Shown here: positions 28,424 to 37,007 of the stretch, piece by piece
How the letters are laid out: the number at the start of each line of letters is the position of its first letter
Numbering within the stretch: position 1 is the first letter of the stretch
IMG/VR virus record: IMGVR_UViG_3300030090_005017
Location: 1 to 37,765 of that record
Length of the DNA stretch: 37,765 bases
Direction: 5' to 3' (one strand)
Source of the DNA: a virus
The notes under the pieces: generated by a model
Databases searched by the model: none
What the model saw: only the letters and a program-made list of their open reading frames with translations
What the model was told of the DNA's origin: nothing
Made by a program: the position numbers and the translations under genes

Positions 28424-29443
28424 ATGGCAGCAGAAAACTCTTACGCTGGTCTTTTGGCAGGAACCCTTGGTGGTGTAGGTGCTGGAATAATGGGCGCAGG
28501 CATTGCTTCTGGGCTCGGTGCGTACAAACCTCTTCCTGCCCTTGACCTTACTGACCAAACAGAGCTTCGCGGCGCTACAACTTCTCGCCCTGAAATTAGC
28601 AATCTTTTAAGAAAAGCGTTTGCTCAGTCAAAAGAGCGAGAATCTTTGCTAGGTTACCTTGTAGACGAAATGGCTGGAGGGGTCGTGTCTGCTGGGACGG
28701 CTCAACAAGTAGCACGAGCCGCCCAAAAAGATGCCAGCGTAGGCCGAGCTTACTTAAGCGCAAGGCTAGATGAGGGATCCCATAAAACAACAATGACTAG
28801 AGCTAAGGACGCTTTTGTTAATGATTTAATTAAAAAAAGCGTTGAAGGGGCTGCTGTTTTTGGGGCCGACCTTCTTGCTACCTCAAGTCCCGATGGCGGC
28901 GACCCCGTGGAAAGCTCGGTAAAAAGTGGGCTTAGAGAGCAGTTGTCGCCAGGAGACATTACCGCACCGTCAAGTATGCCAAACTTAAGGCTACAGGAAG
29001 CTGCAAGAAAACAAGGCCAAGAAAGCGTTTTTGGACCAGTTGATTTAGCCCTTGATCCTGGGGCTGCTGTTTTAGGTATGCAACCAGAGCTAGGCTCAGT
29101 ACAAGCGTTTGACCCTAATGCCCCTTTTGGAGCAGTTGACCCTTCGGTAACAGGCAAATATGTTTCCGCAAGCCCTCTTGTCCCTAGTATGATGATTCCT
29201 GAGAACCAGATGACTCGAGATGAATCAAAGCTACAAGATGCGACTGAAGGAGCTATGCCTGTTACAAGAGTAAGGGCTGCTCCGTCATCAGAATCAATAG
29301 AGTTTCAAGGAGCACTAGGCCAAGAGGGAGAAGTCGGAAAAGGTAAACCTAAAGCCAAGATGCCCGATAGCTTAAAAGAGCTCGATAAGCTTGACCCTGA
29401 AACAAGAGAAATGCTGGTAAGGTTACTTGGAGGGCAGATATAA
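28424..29443 (+). CDS. Putative internal virion protein I
   Basis: A 339-residue protein with a Gly/Ala-rich hydrophobic segment at residues 8-33 (LLAGTLGGVGAGIMGAGIAS), followed by polar, partly helical sequence with low-complexity stretches and a Lys-rich end. A Gly-zipper-like membrane helix in a structural gene between hub and ejection proteins suggests an ejected protein that enters the host envelope. No family was recognised. Confidence 0.6.
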   Translation: MAAENSYAGLLAGTLGGVGAGIMGAGIASGLGAYKPLPALDLTDQTELRGATTSRPEISNLLRKAFAQSKERESLLGYLVDEMAGGVVSAGTAQQVARAAQKDASVGRAYLSARLDEGSHKTTMTRAKDAFVNDLIKKSVEGAAVFGADLLATSSPDGGDPVESSVKSGLREQLSPGDITAPSSMPNLRLQEAARKQGQESVFGPVDLALDPGAAVLGMQPELGSVQAFDPNAPFGAVDPSVTGKYVSASPLVPSMMIPENQMTRDESKLQDATEGAMPVTRVRAAPSSESIEFQGALGQEGEVGKGKPKAKMPDSLKELDKLDPETREMLVRLLGGQI

Positions 29444-30342
29444 TGGCTAGAAAAGAATCAGGTGACTACACGGTTCCATTTAGCAGTAGCGGCATCAGGG
29501 GGTCAGAAAATGCCTCTGATGATGAAGAGCTTTTGTACTCTGAGAGTGGTCAACTAAAAGGAGTTACTGGAGGAGAAAACGCCGGGGACATGTTCTTAAG
29601 CGGCCAGCAGTTTGGGGTAAATGAAATCGGGCAGATGTCCGAGTTTGAGCAAAATTATTTAGCTGGGTTGCAGGATAGGGCACTTGGTCAAGTTGACACG
29701 TTGGCTCAACAACAGATGCGGAGAAACCTTGCTCAGCTTGGTGGCGGTCAAATGGGGATTGCCCGTGCTCTTGGGTCCAGAAATGCCGCAGGCGCATTAA
29801 GGTCTGGCAGGGAAAGAGCTGAGCAAGTTCGTGCGATGGGCAATGAGCAGATGGCAGCGCTACAGGAGGCGGAAAAGCAGCAAGCTGCTGACTCCTTGCG
29901 TGGTCAAATACTTCAAAGACTTACCGGGCAAAGGCAGTTAGAAATGCAGCAGCAGGCTGCTAGTGCCGGTCAGGGCTGGGGAATGGCCCAGAGCGCCCTT
30001 GGTGGGCTTGCAGCTATTGCCGCAGCATTCATATCGGATGAGCGGGTAAAGTCTAAGAAATCGCCAAAGAAGGGCGAGAAGGCTATCTCTGAAATGCTTT
30101 CTAAGATGAAGCCAGTCAATTACGATATGGCTGGTAAAAACGAGACTGGGATACTTGCTCAAGACCTCGAAAAGTCTGAAGCTGGCAAAGAAATGATTCG
30201 CCAAGGACCGGCGGGTTTAAAAACGATTGATAGCGGTGCTGCCTTGAAGAAAATGATGGCTGGAATGGCTATGCTTAAAAAAGAAAACGAAACCTTAAGC
30301 GAGCGCCTAGCAAAAATTGAAGGCAAGAAAAGAGGTAAGTGA
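29443..30342 (+). CDS. Internal virion protein with S74-like chaperone end
   Basis: A 299-residue protein. Residues 60-175 are a long Gln/Ala/Arg-rich helix (QVDTLAQQQMRRNLAQLGGG). Residues 178-196 are hydrophobic (GWGMAQSALGGLAAIAAAF). From 198 the sequence follows the intramolecular chaperone (endosialidase, peptidase S74) pattern: SDERVKSKK, ISEMLSKMKPVNYDM, TGILAQDLEKS, TIDSG, then a coiled coil. In that family the Ser-Asp at the border is the self-cleavage site. Having it in a probable ejection protein instead of a fibre is unusual. Confidence 0.65.
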   Translation: MARKESGDYTVPFSSSGIRGSENASDDEELLYSESGQLKGVTGGENAGDMFLSGQQFGVNEIGQMSEFEQNYLAGLQDRALGQVDTLAQQQMRRNLAQLGGGQMGIARALGSRNAAGALRSGRERAEQVRAMGNEQMAALQEAEKQQAADSLRGQILQRLTGQRQLEMQQQAASAGQGWGMAQSALGGLAAIAAAFISDERVKSKKSPKKGEKAISEMLSKMKPVNYDMAGKNETGILAQDLEKSEAGKEMIRQGPAGLKTIDSGAALKKMMAGMAMLKKENETLSERLAKIEGKKRGK

Positions 30343-32087
30343 TGTCAGATTCGATGTTTCCGCCTTCAGACGTTTATGAGGCTGAAGTAGCTCGCCAGCA
30401 AGCAGAGCGGCGGGGGGCAGACCCAAGGCAAGCAGAGCGAGACGCAGCGTTTGCTGCTGAATCGGCTAAGCGCCGAGAAAATATGGAGCGTTACCGATAT
30501 CGCCCAGAAGAATACCTTGCGGCAAATCCAGGGCTTTCTGATGCGGCGAAATTAGATTATTTAAGAGCCACAAAAGGCGACCGTGCAGCAGCGCTTAGCA
30601 CGGAAACTGAGTTTGCCAGAGAGCAGCAAGCCGCTGCCGATCAAGGTCTTCGCGATAAGTTTGAACTAGAGGCTTTTCGTCTGGGTATTCCAGAGTCTCG
30701 CTGGTCCGAGTACGTTGACCAAAGAATTCTTGAGTCAAAATCTGCACCCGTTGAAAGACCACTGGTAGATGCCGCAGGCGGTGAACTAGAAAGACAACGC
30801 CTTAAAAACGAACAAGACCGAATGCGCCGGGGCATAGCCGAAGAAACAGCTCTTGCAAGAGGTTACCTTGGCGACTTGGACCGCATTCAGGGGGAGTCTG
30901 CCGAGATTGCTGGGCTTGAAAAAGATGCGGCTCTTTATGATTACCGCGTTCGTGCTCAGATGGCCGAAGAAGAGTCCAGGGCAAAACGAGACTATCGTAA
31001 CGAGGTCCGTGACCTTATGCAGCAAAAGCAAGCTGCCGATAAACTAAGAAAAGAAGCAAAAGAGAAAGCCTCTGCTGACATTGATGAAGCAATTAATGAG
31101 GTGTCTGAGTTTAAAATTAACCCTAACCGAATTTTTGATTCTTTAGGGAAGCGTCTTTTATCTGCCCTTGCTCAGGGCCTTGGGGCTTTTGCTGGCTCTG
31201 ATGTTGCTTCAAAGATAATTGAAGGTGCTATTAATCGAGACATTGATGCTCAGAAAGCCCAGCTTGCAAATAAAAAGTTTGGTATTCGATTGCAAGAAAA
31301 TGCCTATAGCCGACTTCTTGACCGCCACGGCGACGAGGAAAAGGCTGAGCTCTTGGCTCGCCAGCAAGCTTATACTCTTGTTGAAATGAAGCTTGGCGAG
31401 GTTGCTGACAAGTACAAGGTAGACTTGTCCAAGACGGGACTTGCCAAGGTTGTTGCCAACATAGAAAAATCACGGTTAGCAACTGAGCTTTCTTTGGCCG
31501 ACAAGGAATTCGCAGCAAGAACTGCTGCTGCTCAGTTAAGAGCGAGAACGGTTAAGGCTCCAAAGCTATCCGAAAAAGATAAAGAGTTTTTCTCTCAGTT
31601 TGAGTCGCAGTTCTTGCCTCAGTTAAAGGCTGTGGAGGATTATTATTACGGAAGAGGAAAATTTCAGGGACGAGGCTTAAAAGATAGCCCTATGTGGCGA
31701 CAAACTACAGGCATGCTTCCTCAAGACATTGGCCGCATGATGGGAACCGACGCCGCTGAGTTTTACGAACTTGCTGCGAACCTATCTAAAACGTTCTCAG
31801 AGATTAAAGAAGGCGGTAAAATTTCTGACCACGATTTAAAGTTTTATCTTGAGCGTGTTCCTCTTCCTACGGATTCAAACAGCATGATTGAGTTTAAGTT
31901 GCAGCAACTAAGCGCACTGGGTCAAGCAGCAGCAGAGTACCGAAAAGGGTCTTTAAGTGACTCTGAGCTGCAAACAGTTATTCGGGCTGGAAAGCGTGCT
32001 TTTGGGGAATCCAACGCTACAGCAAGCGCTGAACTGTCTAAGGAGATTATGAGCCGAATGGAACGGTATAAGGGTCAGGGGCAGTAA
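30342..32087 (+). CDS. Internal virion protein II, coiled coil
   Basis: A 581-residue mostly helical protein. It is rich in Glu/Arg/Ala heptads (EVARQQAERRGADPRQAERD, RVRAQMAEEESRAKRDYRNE). A short apolar block at residues 270-290 (RLLSALAQGLGAFAGSDVAS) leads into IIEGAINRDIDAQKAQLANK, a phrase I recall in other phage structural proteins. It starts at ATG 30342 overlapping the previous stop. By place and composition it is an ejection protein like P22 gp16/gp20 or T7 gp15, though without visible sequence identity. Confidence 0.62.
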   Translation: MSDSMFPPSDVYEAEVARQQAERRGADPRQAERDAAFAAESAKRRENMERYRYRPEEYLAANPGLSDAAKLDYLRATKGDRAAALSTETEFAREQQAAADQGLRDKFELEAFRLGIPESRWSEYVDQRILESKSAPVERPLVDAAGGELERQRLKNEQDRMRRGIAEETALARGYLGDLDRIQGESAEIAGLEKDAALYDYRVRAQMAEEESRAKRDYRNEVRDLMQQKQAADKLRKEAKEKASADIDEAINEVSEFKINPNRIFDSLGKRLLSALAQGLGAFAGSDVASKIIEGAINRDIDAQKAQLANKKFGIRLQENAYSRLLDRHGDEEKAELLARQQAYTLVEMKLGEVADKYKVDLSKTGLAKVVANIEKSRLATELSLADKEFAARTAAAQLRARTVKAPKLSEKDKEFFSQFESQFLPQLKAVEDYYYGRGKFQGRGLKDSPMWRQTTGMLPQDIGRMMGTDAAEFYELAANLSKTFSEIKEGGKISDHDLKFYLERVPLPTDSNSMIEFKLQQLSALGQAAAEYRKGSLSDSELQTVIRAGKRAFGESNATASAELSKEIMSRMERYKGQGQ

Positions 32088-32092
32088 GGGCT

Positions 32093-35000
32093 ATGGCTAG
32101 ACTGTATAACTACGAATCCAATGCGTATGAAACCATTGACGACGACAAGGTTAAGGACGCGGTTGCGTCTGGGGCGTATGGGTTTGCTAAGGATGCAGAG
32201 GTAAACATTGTTTTACCTAACGGCCAGCCTTATAAAATTCACGGGTCAGATGCTTTTGAAGCCTTTAAAATGGGCGCGCAGTTTGAGTCTAAAGAAGCAG
32301 CAACGAACAGGGCTTTTAAGCAAGAGTATGGGTCAGGCTTAGGCAACGCAATGCTGGCGTTTGGTGCTGGCCTTGGTCGTGGCGTTACGTTTGGCATTTC
32401 TGACGCAATGCTTTCAACCGTTGTTGACCCGAAAATTCTTCAGACCTATCAAGAGGAATTTGGCGGTTTAAGTTTAACCGGTGAAATTGGCGGCGCGGTT
32501 TTGCCTGCTTTGTTTACTGGTGGCGCCGGAGCACTGGGCACTGCTGCCAGGCTAACTCCTGCCGGTCGTTCTGCAATGCTGTCTACGCGGCTGGGCGAAA
32601 AAGCAGGAGAAGCTACCTTTAAAAAAATCGCGGCTGACTCGCTTGCCAGAAAAGTAGGGCAAACCGGCGTTTCTCTTATGGTCGCTGGTGCTGTAGATTC
32701 AGGCATCTATGAATCGGGGATGGAGCTTAGCGAGCTTATAACTTCCGATAAGCCTAAAGCTGCAAGCGATATTATTGCCAATGTAGGCTTAAGTGCTTTG
32801 CTTGGCGGTGCCCTTGGCGGTGTTTTTGGCTCAGGTGCGGTCCTTGGTGTTGCCGGTACAAAGAAAACAGCCACGTCTATTAAAAGCATGTTCGAGAAAA
32901 CGCTAGATATGCCAATGGTAAACGGCGCCTCTGATATGCTTGCTCAGGCTGTGGCCACTATGACTGGTGAGCCTGTAGATGTTGTTCGCAAGCTAATTCG
33001 TCCAGGAAAAAGCGGCCTAGATGAGAAGCGAGTTATTTTAAACGACGTAGACGCGGCAAAGCAGGCGCTTGAAGATATTAAGGCCGAGCGCTATGCCTTG
33101 AGTGTTCAAAAAGTAAGAAACCGCGTAAACAAAATAGACGAGCAGATTAACCTCGATAACGATATCGACATGGCCTCTCTTAGTTTGGCGGAAGAAAAAA
33201 CCGTTCTTGCGAAAAAGCGTCAAGCATTTGTTCGAGAGCTTAGGGATGACGATGTAGAGCTAATCATCCAAGACATGGAGATAAACGGTAAGCTTGATGA
33301 ATTAAATGCCGACAAAAACGCAGTAAAAGAACTTACCATTGAAGAAAAGCGCCAGTTCATTAACGACAACTTTGAGATGCTTCAGAAGCACAACGCCGAA
33401 AAAGCCTCAGAGCTTAGCCAGCTTGATGCGTTAAACACTCGTGCCGTTGATATTCGTGAGCGAATGCTAGGTATTAAGAACCGTGGCGCCGATAGCATTG
33501 ACTCTCTTCGTTCTCAGTTAAGACGACACAAGGAGGAAAACCTTCTTGAGATTGATAATCTCCGCAAAGAGCGTCGTAACTTTATTGAAAGGTTTGACGA
33601 TTCCGAAATTGAGTTGGGCCTTAAGCAGCTTCGAGAGCAAGGCATGCTTACGGAGGACTTGTTTAACCTTGATAAGCTGAGCGCTGCAAAGAAGCGTGAG
33701 TTTGCAATCGACAACGCTGAATACTTGTTTCGCCAGGCTGACGACGAAGCGCGTCGCTCTGTGATGTTTTCTGAGATTCAAGAAAAAGTCATTGCCGACC
33801 AGCTTCACAAGATAGACGTTACCGACCGAATCAACGCCACCCGCGAAGCAATGAAGGGTCTTCAGGGCGAGCAAAAAGATGAGATGGGTAAGCTTATCGC
33901 TGATGCTGAAGGCTACATGAGCCGCATAGGTGATCGTGCTGTTATTGACACAAACGCCCTTCTCGAGTCTGCCGAGCAATTAAGTGTTTTTATGCAGCGA
34001 AGAGGCGGAGAGCCAGGAGCCGATAAGGTTAAGGCTGGGTTTTTTGATGAGCTGCTGCCAAAACTGGTTGAGCCTGCCCCGGCAGTAGCAAGAGAGATGC
34101 GGGACGAAGCGCGCAACTATTGGTCTAAGATAGAAGACACTCTTGAGGGTATTCGCGATAATATCGACAAGGAATTATCTTCCGCGTTAGGTACTAGACT
34201 AAACGAAGTATCCGAAAGATTGACTGACGCGCTAGATGGCAACCTGCCTGTTGATGTGATGTTTAAAGAGCTTGATGATGCAAAGCGGCAGATTCAAGAA
34301 GTTCTTTACTCGAAGCCAGTTAAAGAGTCTGCTGCAATGCGAGGAATATCTGACGTAAGAACAATTACGGACGGATTTAACTCTATCCTGACTAATGAAA
34401 AGTATTTTGGCAAAGCTGCTGTGGATATGTATAAGGATGTTAATCAGGCTATTAGCCACTACATCCGAGCAAGAGATGCGATTCAGACCGGACTTACAGC
34501 TAAAGCGTTTAAGCCTGAACTCTCCGGCAGAGCTGCAAGCATTACACCTTTTGCAAATAATCGAGAGGCACGTATAGCGGCAGTACACAACATGGTGCGC
34601 TCTGCCAGTGTAACTAATTTACGCAAAGGGTTTGACCTTTATCGAAAGCAAGCTGAAAACCTAGCAGACGTTTTTGAGCGTTACTTTAAAGGTAAAGGCG
34701 AAGAGTTTGATGCAGTGCTGGGCCAGTTTCGTAATGGAGCAAAAGGGCTAGAGGAATCATTTAATCAGGCGACACTAGCAAGAAACTCGCTCGAAGCTTA
34801 TCGAATGGTTACCGGCAGAAAAATACAGGTTAAAGAGCTGCCTGATTTTGCCCAACAAAAACTTAGCAACTATACGCGAAGAGCCCAGGAAATCGATGAA
34901 TTGGGCCAAAAGCTAGGAGCGCTTACAAGAGAGCGTTCACGCATTGGCGGCGACACACTTGCCGAGTCAAAAAGATTCGCGGCAGAAACAAAGCAGATTC

Positions 35001-36625
35001 TTGCAAACAAAAAAGCCCATAGCAGTTGGCTTAAAACAGGGCAGCTCAAGCAGCTTGATGACCTGGCAAAGTCAAGGCTTCCAATTGCTCGCCAACTTGA
35101 CTCTTTAAAGCAAGAAAAAGCAAAGCAAAAGCTGGCGTCTAAAGGCGAGAAGACTAAAAAGCTAAACGAGATTGATGCAAAGATAAAAACTGTTCAGGCT
35201 AAAATGCGAAGCATTGATAACCAGTCAGCGGCAATCGAGGCAACAATTAAGAAAAGCGTTCGTGATGAGCTGTCTAAAGAAACCAGTGGTCTTTCAGATT
35301 TAAAGAAAGCCATGCTTAGCGAAAAGTCTACGCTAAAAATCAAAGAGCAGTTTCGCAAGGAAGAGGTTGCACGGCTTAAAGCTAAGCACCAGGAGACTAT
35401 TCTTGAGCTTGAAACTGAAATGCTTTCAATCAAGGCAAAGCAGGAAGTTGCTCGTGCAAAAGTTAAGAATGCTCGCAATGTCTACAAAACAAAGAAGGCT
35501 GTCAAAAAAGGCGAGATAACGGACGAGTCAGAAGCGTTAAAAGTTCGGGCTGCTGAGATACAAGAAGAGATAACGAAGAGAAGAGCAGAGCTCAGGGCAG
35601 CAGATAAGATTACGGACAAGGACGTAAACGAGCAATTGCTCGCGCTTATGCAAAGAGAGCTTGCGGCTAAAGAAACTTTGCGCGGCATTGGTGCCGGGTA
35701 TGATGGCGTTGGGGCTGCAATGCTTGCAGGGGCTGTGGGTTCGGTTCCATTTGGTTTAGGCGGCGGTATAGCGGCAGCAACAATTGCAGCAATGAGCAAG
35801 CCAACAACCTTTGCTCGGGCTAACGTTGCTATATGGGACCTCATTGACGGGACAGAAAAGGCGCTTGTTGAAAACCTGGACCACGTTATTGATGTTATGT
35901 TCAACAAAGCACGGCCTCGCAAAACAACTCAGTCAAATGTACTGCCCAGTTTTCTTGCACCAATAGGAGCCCTGGTTGACGCTGAGACTGCCGCCGAGCG
36001 CCAAGAGGAGTATGAGGTAGTAGTTGACCGTTTGAACCAGTTGACAACAAACCCTGCTCTTCAGGCAAAGGTTTTCGAAGAAATTGCAGAGCCCTTTGGG
36101 GAACGTAAGGAACTTGGCCAGGAAGTTGTTCGGCAAGTGTCGGGCCAGATTCAGTACATTAAAGAACATGCGCCAAAAGTAGCGGCAGCTAACCCTACCC
36201 AGTTGTTTCAGCGGCGACAAAAGGCGCCTGACTCAGAGATAAGAAAGTTTGCAGAAATTTGCGCGGTAGCTGAAGACCCTGTTCGTCGTATTTGTGAAAA
36301 CCTGGAGAACAGCACTATCTCTTATGCTGAAATTGATTATTTAAAAGTAGCGCATTCTTCATTGTACGAAAGAATGGCTGTGTACATAATGGAAAAAGCT
36401 TCTGACCGCGTAGCAGATGGCGAAGTTTTAAGTGATGCCTTCAAGAGAACCATGCACAAGTTTTTGCCTGCTGACGTGGCGCCGGGGATGATGACCGCCC
36501 AGCTTGCAGTTACTCAAGGTGTCTACAAGGCAGAGCCTCAAGCGCCTGCACCAAGAAAGCGCCTAGAGGGTTTACAAAACCAAGCAAATCGAGCGACACT
36601 ACCACTACAGACTGCGATGACATAA
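32093..36625 (+). CDS. Giant internal virion (ejection) protein
   Basis: A 1510-residue protein, the largest in the genome. The N-terminal 80 residues are a compact domain (YNYESNAYETIDDDKVKDAV, VNIVLPNGQPYKIHGSDAFE). Gly/Ala-rich membrane-like segments follow at about 82-108, 131-152 and 228-260 (LSALLGGALGGVFGSGAVLG), with another near 1200-1235 (AAMLAGAVGSVPFGLGGGIA). Between them lie about 900 residues of charged coiled coil. No lytic transglycosylase motif is seen. The size and design match a DNA-ejectosome protein such as T7 gp16, lacking the muralytic domain. Confidence 0.65.
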   Translation: MARLYNYESNAYETIDDDKVKDAVASGAYGFAKDAEVNIVLPNGQPYKIHGSDAFEAFKMGAQFESKEAATNRAFKQEYGSGLGNAMLAFGAGLGRGVTFGISDAMLSTVVDPKILQTYQEEFGGLSLTGEIGGAVLPALFTGGAGALGTAARLTPAGRSAMLSTRLGEKAGEATFKKIAADSLARKVGQTGVSLMVAGAVDSGIYESGMELSELITSDKPKAASDIIANVGLSALLGGALGGVFGSGAVLGVAGTKKTATSIKSMFEKTLDMPMVNGASDMLAQAVATMTGEPVDVVRKLIRPGKSGLDEKRVILNDVDAAKQALEDIKAERYALSVQKVRNRVNKIDEQINLDNDIDMASLSLAEEKTVLAKKRQAFVRELRDDDVELIIQDMEINGKLDELNADKNAVKELTIEEKRQFINDNFEMLQKHNAEKASELSQLDALNTRAVDIRERMLGIKNRGADSIDSLRSQLRRHKEENLLEIDNLRKERRNFIERFDDSEIELGLKQLREQGMLTEDLFNLDKLSAAKKREFAIDNAEYLFRQADDEARRSVMFSEIQEKVIADQLHKIDVTDRINATREAMKGLQGEQKDEMGKLIADAEGYMSRIGDRAVIDTNALLESAEQLSVFMQRRGGEPGADKVKAGFFDELLPKLVEPAPAVAREMRDEARNYWSKIEDTLEGIRDNIDKELSSALGTRLNEVSERLTDALDGNLPVDVMFKELDDAKRQIQEVLYSKPVKESAAMRGISDVRTITDGFNSILTNEKYFGKAAVDMYKDVNQAISHYIRARDAIQTGLTAKAFKPELSGRAASITPFANNREARIAAVHNMVRSASVTNLRKGFDLYRKQAENLADVFERYFKGKGEEFDAVLGQFRNGAKGLEESFNQATLARNSLEAYRMVTGRKIQVKELPDFAQQKLSNYTRRAQEIDELGQKLGALTRERSRIGGDTLAESKRFAAETKQILANKKAHSSWLKTGQLKQLDDLAKSRLPIARQLDSLKQEKAKQKLASKGEKTKKLNEIDAKIKTVQAKMRSIDNQSAAIEATIKKSVRDELSKETSGLSDLKKAMLSEKSTLKIKEQFRKEEVARLKAKHQETILELETEMLSIKAKQEVARAKVKNARNVYKTKKAVKKGEITDESEALKVRAAEIQEEITKRRAELRAADKITDKDVNEQLLALMQRELAAKETLRGIGAGYDGVGAAMLAGAVGSVPFGLGGGIAAATIAAMSKPTTFARANVAIWDLIDGTEKALVENLDHVIDVMFNKARPRKTTQSNVLPSFLAPIGALVDAETAAERQEEYEVVVDRLNQLTTNPALQAKVFEEIAEPFGERKELGQEVVRQVSGQIQYIKEHAPKVAAANPTQLFQRRQKAPDSEIRKFAEICAVAEDPVRRICENLENSTISYAEIDYLKVAHSSLYERMAVYIMEKASDRVADGEVLSDAFKRTMHKFLPADVAPGMMTAQLAVTQGVYKAEPQAPAPRKRLEGLQNQANRATLPLQTAMT

Positions 36626-36676
36626 CCATTTGAGTTGAAGATATGACTCGGCCTTGTGCCCTAGGAGGATTTTGAG

Positions 36677-36997
36677 ATGAGAACCCTTAATTTTAAAACC
36701 GCTGTCAGCGGAACCATTAGCGCGACAACCGCCCTTGATTTAAAGGTGCAAGAAAATGCGCGCCAGACGTGGGAGTTTCTGACGGACTCAAACAACGTTA
36801 AGGCGATTTTGTTTAGCGTGTTTACCGACGACGACGGAACCGAGACAGAAGGGCAGATTCAAGAAGTTTCTTTGACTGCCAATACTTTGACAATCGTAAA
36901 TTTCAACATGAAGCTTGGCCATACTCGATGCAAGTACGACGATACGGGTAGCTCGATGAGCGGAACGCTTCGAATTAAAGCAACGGCAGCAAAGTAA
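36677..36997 (+). CDS. Small virion-associated protein (allele B, complete)
   Basis: A 106-residue protein, the full-length form of the gene cut at the left edge. It is beta-rich (LNFKTAVSGTISATTALDLK, NTLTIVNFNMKLGHTRCKYD) and basic at the end. AGGAGG (36663-36668) lies 8 nt before the ATG. It stands 10 bp before the fibre. Probably a fibre adaptor or decoration protein; no family was recognised. Confidence 0.75.
   Translation: MRTLNFKTAVSGTISATTALDLKVQENARQTWEFLTDSNNVKAILFSVFTDDDGTETEGQIQEVSLTANTLTIVNFNMKLGHTRCKYDDTGSSMSGTLRIKATAAK
36764..36840. repeat. 77-bp exact repeat of window bases 1-77
   Basis: This is the internal partner of the left contig end. It lies in codons 30-55 of the small virion gene and marks where the two alleles split. 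Confidence 0.9.
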
Positions 36998-37007
36998 GGA
37001 GCAAGCC

